A DNA stretch of 64,000 bases from Allium sativum (Eukaryota; Streptophyta; Magnoliopsida; Asparagales; Amaryllidaceae), in the NCBI GenBank assembly GCA_030737875.1, contig CM060912.1:124222493-124286492 (forward strand), written 5' to 3'. The position numbers and the translations under genes were made by a program. Below the pieces are notes generated by a model. It was given only the letters and a program-made list of their open reading frames with translations. It was not told where the DNA came from and searched no databases. Shown piece after piece: positions 22,336 to 33,473 of the stretch; the first letter of the stretch is position 1; the number at the start of each line of letters is the position of its first letter.

Positions 22336-22780
22336 TGTTGCAATTCCTCTTGTTCTTCATATTGATCAGAAAAAGGATATTATAGTTGAATATGAATTTA
22401 TTCCTGCTAAATGTGATAAGTATAAAAGATTTGGGCATAAATCAATTGTTCATGACCTTTCGAATGATCTAGTTTCAGTTCGTAAGTAGGATAATGATAA
22501 ACCAAGTACTTCTAATGCTGGTTTTAATAATGAGATGTCTAATGCTGAAAATGTATCTCCACTTAGAAATGCTGAGGTTAATGATGAGAGTTCTATTAAT
22601 CAGAGTAACACTTTGAACACTGAATCTGCTAATATTTCTGATAATGTTGATCTGGGTTTTTTAAATGATGAGCTACCTAATCATATTATACATGAAAAGT
22701 TAAATCATGTAGTAGATCAATTGAATCTGAACAATACACTGATGTATCAGAGGGTATATCAAAGAATAATGAATACTTAG
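22336..22780 (+). pseudogene. LINE ORF1 C-terminal remnant
   Basis: The plus strand reads a Glu-Tyr-Glu-Phe-Ile-Pro-Ala-Lys-Cys-Asp-Lys-Tyr-Lys-Arg-Phe-Gly-His block near 22390-22440. This is the usual lead-in of the CCHC zinc knuckle at the end of plant L1 ORF1, with the second and last Cys replaced. A stop at 22487 is followed by a Ser/Asn-rich tail (22535-22780). The N-terminal RNA-binding part is absent, so the LINE is 5'-truncated or its 5' part has decayed. Confidence 0.7.
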
Positions 22781-22854
22781 CTCATATTAAAGGTAAAATG
22801 TAGCCAATCCTATTGCTCTTCCTAAAAGATCACTAAGGAGCAACAATCTATCAA

Positions 22855-23560
22855 ATGAGTATCATGACATGGAATGTTAGGGGGATTAATTCACCGCAAA
22901 GAATGGGTGATGTATTGTCTCTCCTGGCTAAATTCAAGCCAACTTTTGTTGGCTTGGTAGGAAATAAGATTAATTATGCTAATCTAGCTAAATTTGACAG
23001 ATTAATTCCTATGGCATGGGATTTTTTTCCATATAGTACTGTTCCTTTTTTAGGCAGAATATTATGTCTTTGGAATGATGATATATTGTCTATTATTATT
23101 ACTTCCTCATCTAATCAACATGTTATTGTGCAAGCCAAAAATAGAGGTTGAATGGTTATATTTGTTACAATCATAAATGCTAGTAATTGCTTCTCTGAAA
23201 GACAAATTTTGTGGCAAAATATTATTCAAGAATCAGAACAGATGAATGGGGAATGGATTTTGATGGGTGATTTCAATAAATCAATATCTCATTTGGATAA
23301 AAAAGGGATTACCAGTAACTTTTTAGCAGATTAGAGCATTTAACAATTGTTTATCACAGGCATGCTTGATTGAAATCAAATGGTAGGATTTAACTATACA
23401 TGGAGAAAGAGAGGTATGGCAAATAACATTGATAAGATTTTTGTAAATCATGAATGTTTGCATAAGTTTACTGATATGAAAGATCTTTCTCTAACTTAAT
23501 TATCTAGTGATCATAACCAACTTCTATTAGATTTAATTCTCTCTTCAAATACTAAAGGGT
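22855..23560 (+). pseudogene. LINE ORF2 endonuclease domain (broken)
   Basis: Met-Thr-Trp-Asn-Val-Arg-Gly-Ile-Asn near 22861 is the start motif of the APE-type endonuclease of plant L1 ORF2. The next pieces are Trp-Ile-Leu-Met-Gly-Asp-Phe-Asn near 23255 (metal-binding Asp-Phe-Asn), Phe-Asn-Tyr-Thr-Trp-Arg near 23388 and Leu-Ser-Ser-Asp-His-Asn near 23500 (the catalytic Ser-Asp-His block). The enzyme would nick target DNA to prime reverse transcription. Stops near 23149, 23332 and 23498 and frameshifts break it. In the first block the usual Glu before Thr (in ...Leu-Gln-Glu-Thr) reads Gly-Asn-Lys here. Confidence 0.85.
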
Positions 23561-25257
23561 TACCATTTAGATACTCCAATGAATGGCGCTTAAAGGAAGG
23601 GTATCAAGAATGTTTTTAGTGGTTTTTAATTCAAATGTTAATGGTTATCCTAGCTATTCATTTCAACCAAAGTTACAGGCCTATAAAATGGAGCTAAAGA
23701 AGTGGAATAAAACCAAGGTAAGGGATAATGAACTTTTATTAGAGGCAAAAGCTAATTTCCTTGAAAAAGAAAGTGCTTCACACTTGGATCTTTGAAAGAA
23801 TGCTTGAGGTAAAACAAGTGTTAACTGTTCAAAAGCACAATAAATTTTGGAGCTAAAGCAAAAAAGCTAAAATATTTTGGTTACAAGATGGTGACACCAA
23901 CTCAAAATTCTTTCATTCGAAAATGTTAAATAAGAAGTTTACTATATCTAAAGGCTCTAGTTAATTCTAATGGTGATCTTTTGTATAAGCAGGAAGAAGT
24001 GGCTTATGAAGCCATTGCATATTTTACTTCATTTTACAATGGATATATAAATAATGAGCTCCCTTCATTCCAATCTCCATATGTGATTAATTCAAGTGGG
24101 CAGCAGGCATTACTAAAGGATATCACGTTGGTTGAAGCTCAAGAAGAAGTTTTCTCTGTACATAAAGATTCGTGCCTTGGGCCTGATGGTATGAATTCGA
24201 TTTTTTTTTAAATTAAATTGGGAAGTGATTAAATGGGAATTATTAGTTGCTTTGCAAGACATGTTTAATTCTGCTAAACTGCCTAAAGGATGCAATCATA
24301 CTTTTCTAATACTTGTACCTGAAGTAGAGAGACCGCCAGAAATTACCCACTATAGGCCAATAGCATGTTGTAACATGTTTTATAAAATCCTCAGTAAAGT
24401 TCTATGTAATAAATCAAATGGTATTTTCCATTTTTTAATTTCTCCAAATCAGAGTGCATTTATACCTACTAGATACATTGGAGATAACATCCTTCTTGCC
24501 CATGAGCTATTGAGAGATTCTAAGAAGCCTAATGTTAACAAGTTTTGTGTGAAAGTTGACCTACATAAGGCTTATGCCATGTTAAAAAGTTGACCTACAT
24601 AAGGCTTATGCCATGTTAAATAGAGAATTCTTATTTCATTTAATGAAGATAATGGGGTTCCCAGTTCATTTTGTCAATGTCATATAAGAATCTTCTCCTA
24701 CATTTTCAATACTGATACAAGGAATACCAGAGGGATTTATATCTTCGAATAGAGGCATTCGACAAGGTGACCCCTATCTCCATATCTATCTTCTATTGCC
24801 ATGCAGTTTTTCACCTTTAGTATGAATGAAGTAGTATTACAAAAGAAATTCTTTCCTGCGCATAACTTTGACCCAATGGTGACACATCTTTTGTATGCTG
24901 ATGACTCATTAATATTTGGGAAATGTTTACCTCTCTGTGCCTTCTCTTTGAGGAATATATTTGAAAAGCTTAAACAGTATTCTGGACTTGCTGTTAGTGA
25001 ACATCAAACAAAGGTACTTTAGTTCACATGCTCGCAACATTAGTGAAATGTCTTCTGTTTTAGGGGTACAGTTAGGACAACTGCATGTAAGATGTCTTGG
25101 AGTCCCATTGTCCTTTAACTATATTCACTACAATGAATGCCAATCTTTGCTTAATAGTGTACAAGCTAAAATACGGAGTTGGGATGTGAAAATTTTAAGT
25201 TTTGCTGGTAGAGGTGAACTTATTCAATCAGTCATGACACCGACTGTTTTATATTAG
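23561..25257 (+). pseudogene. LINE ORF2 reverse transcriptase (broken)
   Basis: Ordered L1 RT motifs are present across frames. They are Phe-Trp-Leu-Gln-Asp-Gly-Asp-Thr-Asn-Ser near 23876 (in the linker), Gly-Pro-Asp-Gly-Met near 24180, Tyr-Arg-Pro-Ile-Ala-Cys-Cys near 24352, Asn-Gln-Ser-Ala-Phe-Ile near 24448, motif A Lys-Val-Asp-Leu-His-Lys-Ala-Tyr near 24552, Ile-Arg-Gln-Gly-Asp-Pro near 24756 (one base missing just after), and the catalytic Tyr-Ala-Asp-Asp at 24894-24905. A 34-bp tandem duplication (24553-24620) at motif A shifts the frame. Stops at 24209 and 25020 and others add to the damage. Confidence 0.9.
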
Positions 25258-25840
25258 ATGTTTGTTTATCAATTACCTGAACATATTATTGATAAACTGC
25301 ATATGATGTGTGCTGATTTCTTTGGGGGAGGTGCAGCTCGTAAAATTAGTTGGAAAAATTATGCTTGTCTAAACTTGAAGGTGGTATAGGTATTAAATCC
25401 TTTCCAGACTTAAAGAAGGCTGCTAGAATAAAATTGATATGGAAGTTTTTATCAAGTTCTTCTCTATGGAGCTTGTGGATGAAAGGAAATATAGTTGTGG
25501 TAAGCCTTTTTGGCATATGAATATTGATAACAACTCCTCAAGTATTTGGAAAACTATTTTAAGGCTTCGAAATACTGGATGACAGCTTTTCAATAAGGTA
25601 ATTGTTAATGGGTCATCTACTTTACTGTGGTTTGAACCTTGGATTAATGCCAAGTGTCTTGTAGATATAATTGGTGTTTCTAGATTTCACTTGCTTGGTT
25701 GGAATGATGAACAAGTTTCATGTATTATGCATGAGGGGAAATTAGTGGGAAATATGCACCCTGCGACACGAGAAATTCAGTAAATGGTGAATGATATAAA
25801 GATTTATAGGGATGCACATGAAGGTTTCTATGAATGGGAT
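25258..25840 (+). pseudogene. LINE ORF2 region between RT and zinc-binding domain, left piece
   Basis: The frames after the RT continue L1 ORF2 sequence (for example Cys-Ala-Asp-Phe-Phe near 25310, Lys-Ile-Ser-Trp near 25344, and Trp-Phe-Glu-Pro-Trp near 25629) with many stops. It ends at 25840, where an LTR element has inserted; the coding sequence resumes at 33474. Confidence 0.7.
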
Positions 25841-26732
25841 TGATTAACATAGAAATGTGTTTATTTTATACTCTTATATCTTATCTTTTGAATATAAATA
25901 AATACTACTTGGGTATTGTTATGTCACTTTTACAGATATTCCAACCAAGCCGCATGCAGTCAGAAAAGTAGAGAAATTGAGATCAAACTGTTGTATATTT
26001 ACATTTGAATATTTGCAGATGAAGATCTCACATCTAGTTGCTGTTGGACAAGAAAATAATTAGTAGAAAGGCCATGCACATTACAAATTAAAGGAGGCTT
26101 GCAGGAGGAAAGGAGGAAAGGCCTAAAACTCACTTGATTTAACAAAGGCCTAGAAATTACTTGAAATAACTAAGGCCCATTTGTAATTATGATTTAGGTT
26201 GGATATCTCCTATAAATACCCATGTAATCTCATTGTAGCCACCATCCCATTTTCTATCTTCTTCTCCATTAACAAAGTTCTTCTTCTTCTTTTTATTTTC
26301 TGCATTTTTCTATTTCTTAGCAACTAGTGCCATCTACACAATTAGATTTGGTAGAGTACTAGTTGTGTTTTACATTTATTTTCATTAGTGATTAATCGTT
26401 TGATTAGTTTCAACGATAATCCTAATTTTATTTTTGTTGTTATTTCTATTCTGCACTTTTATATTCTGCATTTTTATTCTTGTTTTGTAATTTACTTTCA
26501 TTAGTGATTAATCGTTTGATTAGTTTCAACGATAATCCTAATTGTTGCAATTTCAATTGCTCTATTTTCAACCAAATCTCAAAAGTCATCTAACTCGCCG
26601 AAGAAATTCTATAAATAATAATAATTTTTAATTTTCCTTCCTGTGATTCGACCTGCATATTACACGATTTATGCTCTTGCAGAATTTATTTTAAAATTCG
26701 CGCTTTTCTAGTTCTTAGGAAAGCGTCGATCA
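25841..26732 (+). repeat. 5' LTR of the GGGAT element
   Basis: TATAAATA at 26211-26218 is the likely TATA box. It is followed by CT-rich sequence and two copies of a TTTTCATTAGTGATTAATCGTTTGATTAG phrase (near 26381 and 26488) that are only partly kept in the other LTR. Confidence 0.9.
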
Positions 26733-26736
26733 AGTT

Positions 26737-26755
26737 TTTGGCGCCGTTGCCGGGG
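26737..26755 (+). promoter_or_regulatory. Primer binding site, tRNA-Asp type
   Basis: TTTGGCGCCGTTGCCGGGG follows the 5' LTR after four bases. The same motif serves many Athila/Tat-related plant gypsy elements. Confidence 0.85.
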
Positions 26756-27013
26756 CGACAATAGTTAATTTTTTTTATTTAATTTCTGATTCGTGTTAGT
26801 TTTTATTTTGTTTATTTTTTCCATTTGTTTTCTTGTATATATATAACAAAAAATCTCAATTTGTTTGATTTGGTATTGATCTTTGATACCGTAATCACTA
26901 AACCAAGAGAAAAAAATCTTGCCATTTCTTCCTTAATTCTTTCCTCTTTTCAATTTTGTTTCCCCTTCTCCTATTTATTTCTTTCCTTTCTTTCCTTTGT
27001 TCAAATTCCAAAA

Positions 27014-27044
<31 letters not shown>

Positions 27045-29946
27045 TTTTCCTGATTTGTTCTTCATTGACATCTTTCATCTGTTTCACAATATCAATTCAC
27101 AACAAGCCCCTTACCATCTCCAGTCATACCCATTAACCCTCATTCATCCATACAGTTCTTAAAACCGCCACCATGAAGCTCCATTGCCCTTCATAACGTC
27201 TTCACAGCAACAATCATCTCAGCCCTACTTCATCCCACCGAGCACTGAAAAGCTCCACCAAATTCCCATATCAAACCCTTGCCATCACAATCCTCGCAGC
27301 CTCAAACAATCCGATCACAACCTCATCACAAGTTCATCCTTATCATCTTACATCCGCAGCAACAGCCACTCTAAAATTTGGTGTTAGTTTCTTTTATTAT
27401 TTGTTGTTTTTGTTTTATTAAATATCTTGCCTTTCTTTCCCGTTCTCTTTCGCTTTTAAATTTTTGTTCCCTTTTATAATTGCTTTCCTGATTACAAGCT
27501 TTAAAGAAGAAAAAAGAGGGCCAAAAATTATTGTTTTCCTTTTGTGCTTTTATCTCTTGTGATTCTCCTATTTTTTTCTTCTTCCGATCACAAACCATAC
27601 GCACCAGTCACCATCTTCACGTTGTCCATCCATCAACTTTATGACCATCACAATCACATCCATATTCCATAACCAACCACCACCACAATCCACAAATACT
27701 ATACACCCTTCTTAAACCTTTAGCCAATTCCAAACTCAATCCATCGGTCACCTGCTTCCATAGGCCATAGCATCAGACTTCCCCATCCACGCACCTGAAA
27801 TCCATCACCACGACCATCCCTTCCTTCTGCCATTTCACACAGTTGACAAACCAAGTGTTCAACAATCACCACAAAAAAAAACAATACCTCCCCTTTCAAA
27901 CTCAACATCACAATACCCCATCAATTCAAAATAGCCAATTCACAAATCCCCATCATCATCCAGGAAACAAAGCACCCGCTCATTTCCTACCCAATCGCAC
28001 ATATCACAGTCTCCCTTAGCAATTCACAAACCGACATCACAAACCCCACCAATCCTTTACGTTCACGATTCATCACCCTCATCAAACAATCACCTCGTCT
28101 TACCATTCAACACCACCACCGTTCACTTTACTACATACTGCACTTCCATCCCACTTTCTAACCAAACTACCATCGTTCTAACCACACCTTCCAAGTCTAA
28201 AATCCACTACACACAGTAAACTCTATTCAACGAAACCATCATCTGCTTCAGATCTGAACCACCCTCCACCATACCACAACAGCTTCAGCCAACATCACTT
28301 ACCACGCCACAAAACAGCCTCCTTCAAATCACATAACTTCCAATACCTCAAACCACAACCGCAACTAATTCGAAAGCCAAATCCCAAAAACCCCAATTCG
28401 AACCGAACTTCCAGATCTCGAATACAATTTGAAAACCCTCGTTCCCAATTCAAACATCTGAATTCGAAACGCGAGGAACCCAAGACTTGATTTAAACTCA
28501 ATCGATACTGAATCCGAGTTCAGAAACGGGAAAAAGTAAAGGGACACAAGCTTGGAAACTGGAAAAAAAGGGGGAAGTTTTAAGGAAGTTCTTCTGTTTT
28601 TCTTTGGGTATTGAGCATGTTTTTTAGTCTGAGTAAAACCGTTGGAGCCAAGGTTTATACAGTTATTTTCAAATGGTGTTTAGGCCGTATGTTAGGGTTT
28701 AAAACTTGGTTCATGTTTTGAGTGAGTGGCCTTGTTTTGGTGCGTAAATTCATGAAGTGTCTAATCGGAATTGCTTCAGGTAGCATTGTTGAGCTTAGTT
28801 TTTATTTTATTCTATTCTTGTTTATCTTAGTTCTTTTGACTTAGTTCCTATTTTTATCGATTTCAATTTTGTTTTTTTTCTTTTCTTCTTCTTCTTCTTC
28901 TTTTTTTTCTTCTTCCAATTTCTATTTAGTTTTTCTTCTCTTTTCTAAATTAAAAAAAGAGGAAGTGAGTTTACTTTTTATTTAGGCTTAATTTTTAATA
29001 TTTTTAGCTAAGTAGTTTTACTTTTTTTATTTCTGCTAGTCGAGTCAGTTTGTTAGTTTATTTTTTTTCTTTTTCAACTTTTTCCCCTCCTTTTTTGATT
29101 GTTTTTATTTGCTTTTCTTTTGAAAAAAATATAAAAAAATTGAAGACCAAAGTGAAAAGTGCTCAAGCAACCAAATCAAGAATTTAGACGTGAACAAATT
29201 GCAAATACTGATTCAAGCTACTCAAATTTTTTGGACGGACAGCCATACCCCTCTCTGGAAAATTTTCTAAACTCTACAGGTTCTGCAGCTGCTTGAAACA
29301 TATAGAAATTGCTTGTAAAAATCTTCTGCAGGGGTAGTGGCTTGCATGTACAATATTTTAAATTTCTGCAGTTGTTATTGTCTGATTTTTTGTGGTTGAC
29401 TGAAATTTCCATAACTGAAATCTTCATTCTCTTTGCTTTCAACAATAGACGTTGCAAAATAATATAATTGCAAAGTGGTGTTTTGTGAAGTTCATTGTCT
29501 CATATAATTGGATCGCGGGTATATAGTAGTTCAATTTATTGAACTATTAGCAAAAGAGGTTGCATACTACCCGCAAAAAATTGGTCGTATCCCCTAGTAT
29601 TTATACTATACGTGAACGGCCATAAGACCCACTTCCCCCTTCTAATTGAGTCAGTTAATTAATAGAGCGCAACTTAGTATTTTATACTATTTTGAAGTGA
29701 GAATAATTTCTGTCTTGCGGTGACTTCTTTAAAATGTATGATTCAAAAAAATCATTGAGAGAAATATGGAATAATAACCTACATAGATGTCCACTCGAGG
29801 AGTATGAGTACGAATTACAACTTATGAGGCAAATTTTCCTAAATTTCGTGAGACCAATGCCAATAATTTTCAAATTTTCCAACTGACAAACATTTTCAAA
29901 ATCATATAAATGATCCAAATTGTGATTTCAATTCAAATTTCAATAA
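26756..29946 (+). other. Long non-coding leader of the GGGAT element
   Basis: About 3.2 kb without a protein-like frame. 27014-27043 is an ATA microsatellite. 27090-28560 is strikingly C/A-rich on the plus strand (CACCATCACAATCAC-type composition). 28860-28935 is a polypyrimidine tract rich in CTT. 29515-29608 folds into two hairpins. Open frames crossing the C/A-rich part are compositional. This segment takes the place of a gag leader and may act only as RNA. Confidence 0.6.
29515..29608 (+). other. Two strong adjacent inverted repeats (putative RNA hairpins)
   Basis: GCGGGTA (29515-29521) pairs with TACCCGC (29568-29574) and encloses the near-perfect palindrome TAGTTCAAT-TT-ATTGAACTA (29527-29546). 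Shortly after comes TAGTAT-TT-ATACTA (29595-29608), flanked by CGTAT and ATACG. Their position upstream of the only coding region would suit an RNA packaging, dimerisation or translation signal, but that is inference. Confidence 0.6.
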
Positions 29947-30315
29947 TTTCGATATGAGCCACATCCACATCAAAATAGGTTTGAATCTCAATATGGCTTT
30001 GATCCACATCAATATGGGGTTGTAAACGAAAATTTTCAAAATTATAGCCTATATAAACATCTCGAAAATAACCAAAATTGCACTTATCCCTCAAATTTTA
30101 ATAGTTTTGGTTACGAACATAATTCTTATAATCAAAATGATTTCCAATATCATTGTCAATTTTCTGAAAATTTAAACAACCACCATATTGGAAATAATAT
30201 TGATTGTGAAATTGATGTGGACTATAATTTTGAGAATCAAGAAATCCAAAACAAGAGCTCTCGAATCAACAATTCTGAAGAATATCATCTTAACATTCTT
30301 AGAGAGAGAGAGTAG
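29947..30315 (+). pseudogene. Asn/His/Gln-rich open frame, possible Gag N-terminal part
   Basis: An uninterrupted plus-strand frame of 122 codons with no good ATG near its start encodes a very Asn-, His-, Tyr- and Gln-rich sequence that begins with two similar Pro-His-Gln-containing units (near 29959 and 30001) and ends in a charged Leu-Arg-Glu-Arg-Glu segment before TAG at 30313. I do not recognise a family. It lies where gag would be and is followed 59 bp later by another frame in a different register, so the two may be parts of one former ORF. Confidence 0.4.
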
Positions 30316-30374
30316 AAAAGCAAGATAGACTGTTTGATGAAAAAGATAGATAGCTTGATGAACTTCTTTGTTTA

Positions 30375-31214
30375 ATGACATCTTTTAAAGAACAACGAGA
30401 GCAACAAAATCAAATTCAAACAAGCAATGAATTAGAAAATAATCCATTCTTTACTGATAATGAAAATTTTCAGATTACAACTTTGGAAATTGAGAATAAT
30501 GATCTAAATGAAGTTGTTCAAAACTCAAAAAATGATTTGGACTTCGATTCTTTTTAGAAAAAAGATTTAAGCTCAGATTTTGATCTTCCTCTTTCAGGCT
30601 GCGAGGAACTTGAAATTCTAGAAATTGGACATAATGAAAATGTTGAATCTTTCAATTCAAATTTGGAGAAGGATTTTAATGAACATGAATTTTTTGGATT
30701 GTATGGGGATGAGTTGCCAAATGAGGATGAAATAGAATCAAGCCACCAATCCAAGCCTGAAATTTTCGATTTTGAGGTTTCAAACGAACTAGAATTTGTC
30801 AGTGTCGAAAGTACATTGTCAATTAATGAAATTTTGAAATGTGATCACATAGTCTTGAACAACACTCAGAATTTCAAATTCATGATTGCAACTGAATTTA
30901 TATACGAACACAAATTTTTGTACAACTACACTGATAAATTTGTTGAACACATGAATTATTTTTGGAATGTTAGCTTGGTTGAAAAGCTTTGGGTTAGGAT
31001 GACACTGGATATTTATCTACTAGACTATAAATCTAGGGATAAAGATGATATGGTTTTCAAAAACCTTTGCTTATTAGAAAACATGCCTAGGAATAGTGGG
31101 AATGGGATTCATCTGGCTAGAACCAAGTGTGGGGGAAAAAGTTGTGGCATTCTTTGCATCGCATGCATCGCAAACACATATATCATTGTATATATGATTC
31201 ATTCTTACATATAG
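30375..31214 (+). pseudogene. Acidic Asn/Glu-rich ORF with one in-frame stop, unrecognised
   Basis: From ATG 30375 the frame runs 60 codons to TAG (30555) and then stays open to a stop at 31212, so a single stop interrupts 279 codons. The first two thirds are acidic, rich in Asn, Glu, Phe and Ser (Asn-Glu-Leu-Glu-Phe, Asp-Glu-Leu-Pro-Asn-Glu and similar). The last third is more hydrophobic and Lys/Cys-containing. No CCHC knuckle, protease DSG, or polymerase motif is present. It is probably a gag-type or accessory ORF of the non-autonomous element, kept open longer than its surroundings, but no function can be assigned. Confidence 0.5.
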
Positions 31215-32591
31215 TTAGACTGCATTTCATTCTGTAAATAATTTTGCATCTCATCCGTCTTTGGGATTTATATTTCAAATTTAGGAAACGTTCACAGTGT
31301 GGACATTGTTTGATCTAGTGTGGGGGGAGTCTGCATTGCAACCTTTTTATTTTTATTTATTTTTCTTCTGTTTATTTTCATCATTTAAGTAGGATCATCA
31401 TGCATTTTAGATTGTAGTAACATGCCATTTTTTTCCCGACAAAACGAAATATTTTAGTTTGATACAACAAAAGAAGTTAACGATTGTTAATTAGTTGATA
31501 GTATTTTTTTCTCTCAATTAAGATCGAATAAGAAATATAATGAAAAGTTAAATTTCGAGGGAAATTAGTGTAACTGACACATAGGGAGATTATTAGGTGA
31601 TGGTCATGAAATCTATTCTAAATTGTAGTCTTTGTTTAATAAGTGGAAGACTTAAAAGACTTATATTGGCTTTTCGAATCTTTCAAACTATGTTGTGTTA
31701 AGCTGAAATCATGTAACTTTCACTTTTCTTATATTTTCAATAATAATAATAATAATAATAATAATAGCAATCCAAGGGTATCCAACATTGCTTTATATCT
31801 AGCGTTGGTGTGCAAACCCTCTAAGCTCTATCGGACATGTTGTTGACAAAGTCAACGTTGGTATATCTTGGTCTCATTTTATGAGTTGGACACTTAAGGA
31901 TTACCGACATGTTGTTGACAAAGTCAACGTCGGTCTGCACAATCTGCCAATCTCTGTCCCAACTCTCCGTCAGTCCGCAAGGCAGTGTATGGGTGGTATA
32001 CCTCGGTCCTTTAAGTTAGGTGTATGTAATTAATAATAATTTTCAATTTTTTATAGAGATGGAGAATAAGCGATGAAGCCCAAGCACTTCTTGACCTTAT
32101 TGATTTGACTAGCCATACACAAGGAAATTAAAATACCACTTTACAAACCGTGACAAGCAAACTAAGAATTTATTTCATTACTGCACTATGTTATCAACCG
32201 AACTAACTGGCCAAACTAGAACATAACATTTGAAAACTTGATTTATATTGAAAATTTGTGACAAGTTGAGATATCTAAAATAAAACCAACTGACTAGAAA
32301 TTGTTAACTTAATTTGTTGTACCACTTTCCTAAAACAAGTCATGTTTTCAATTTTTGTTTTCAATTGCATAAGTCCTCTGCATTCATGTAGTTACATTAG
32401 AGTCATAGCATACTGCATTCTGATTTTGTGGGTAGTATCCGCTGAAAACCCCCATGAGACACCACTCGTCCTACTAGGGACACCTAGAGACGCTCAATAC
32501 AATCGTGTTTCCTACGAAAGTGTGACCTATCTAGTTAGTTTTAAATTTTTATTTTAGTCAAGTATGAGTAAAAGATAAGTGTGGGGGTATT
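31215..32591 (+). other. 3' untranslated region of the GGGAT element
   Basis: Non-coding stretch with an AAT microsatellite (31739-31767) and two copies of GACATGTTGTTGACAAAGTCAACGT (31834-31858 and 31906-31930), 72 bp apart. The second copy forms an imperfect hairpin, ACCGACATG...GTCGGT. It ends in the polypurine tract at 32579-32590. Confidence 0.6.
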
Positions 32592-33468
32592 TGATTAACA
32601 TATAAATGTGTTTATTTTATACTCTTATATCTTATCTTTTGAATATAAATAAATAATACTTGGGTATTGTTATGTCACTTTTACAGATATTCCAACCAAG
32701 CTTCATGCAGTCAGAAAAGTAGAGAAATTGAGATTAAACTATTGTATATTTATATTTGAAGATTTGCAGATGAATATCTCACATCTAGTTGTTGTTGGAC
32801 AAGAAAATAATTAGTAGAAAGTCCATGCACATTACAAATCAAAGAAGGCTTGCAAGAGGAAAGGAGGAAATGCCTAAAACTCACTTGATTTAACAAAGGC
32901 CTAGAACTTACTTGAAATAACTAAGGCCCATTTGTAATTAGGGTTTAGGTTGGCTATCTCCTATAAATACCCATGTAATCTCATTGTAACCACCATCCCA
33001 TTTTCTATCTTCTTCTCCATTAACAAAGTTCTTCTTCTTTTTATTTTCTGCATTTTTCTATTTCTTAGCAACTAGTGCCATCTACACAATTAGTTTTGGT
33101 AGAGTACTAGTTGTATTTTACATTTATTTTCATTAGTGTTGATTAGTTTCAACGATAATCCTAATTTTATTTTTGTTGTTATTTCTATTCTGCACTTTTA
33201 TTTTCTGCATTTTTATTCTTTTTTTGCAATTTACTTTCATTAGTGATTAATCGTTTGATTAGTTTCAACGATAATCCTAATTTTTGCCATTTCAATTGTT
33301 CTATTTTCAACCAAATCTCAAAAATCGTCTAACTCGCCCAAGAAATTCTATAAATAATAATTTTTAATTTGCCTCCATGTGATTCGACCTACATATTACA
33401 CGATCTGCGCGCTTGCAGAATTTATTTTAAAATTCGCGCTTTTCAAGTTCATAGAAAAGTAGCGATTA
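32592..33468 (+). repeat. 3' LTR of the GGGAT element
   Basis: Matches the 5' LTR with scattered substitutions and a deletion of about 10 bp near 33139 (part of the ATTAATCGTTTGATTAG phrase). TATAAATA at 32962 is the counterpart of the 5' TATA box. It ends CGATTA instead of CGATCA. Confidence 0.9.
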
Positions 33469-33473
33469 GGGAT

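Larger units (their letters stand above)
25841..33468 (+). mobile_element. Non-autonomous LTR element with tRNA-Asp-type primer site, GGGAT target duplication
   Basis: LTRs of 892 bp (25841-26732) and 877 bp (32592-33468) flank a 5.9-kb interior, and GGGAT occurs just before (25836-25840) and just after (33469-33473). The left LTR starts TGATTAACA and ends CGATCA; the right LTR's final CA has become TA. A primer site at 26737-26755 and a polypurine tract GTGTGGGGGTAT at 32579-32590 have the right positions. The primer site TGGCGCCGTTGCCGGGG is common in Athila/Tat-type gypsy elements and their non-autonomous relatives. I found no protease, RT, RNase H or integrase. The only coding trace is an Asn/Glu-rich frame at 29947-31214. 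Confidence 0.9.

Noticed and set aside
33369..33473. Upstream start of the LINE C-terminal frame
   Set aside because: The first 35 codons are LTR sequence of the inserted element; the LINE resumes only at 33474.
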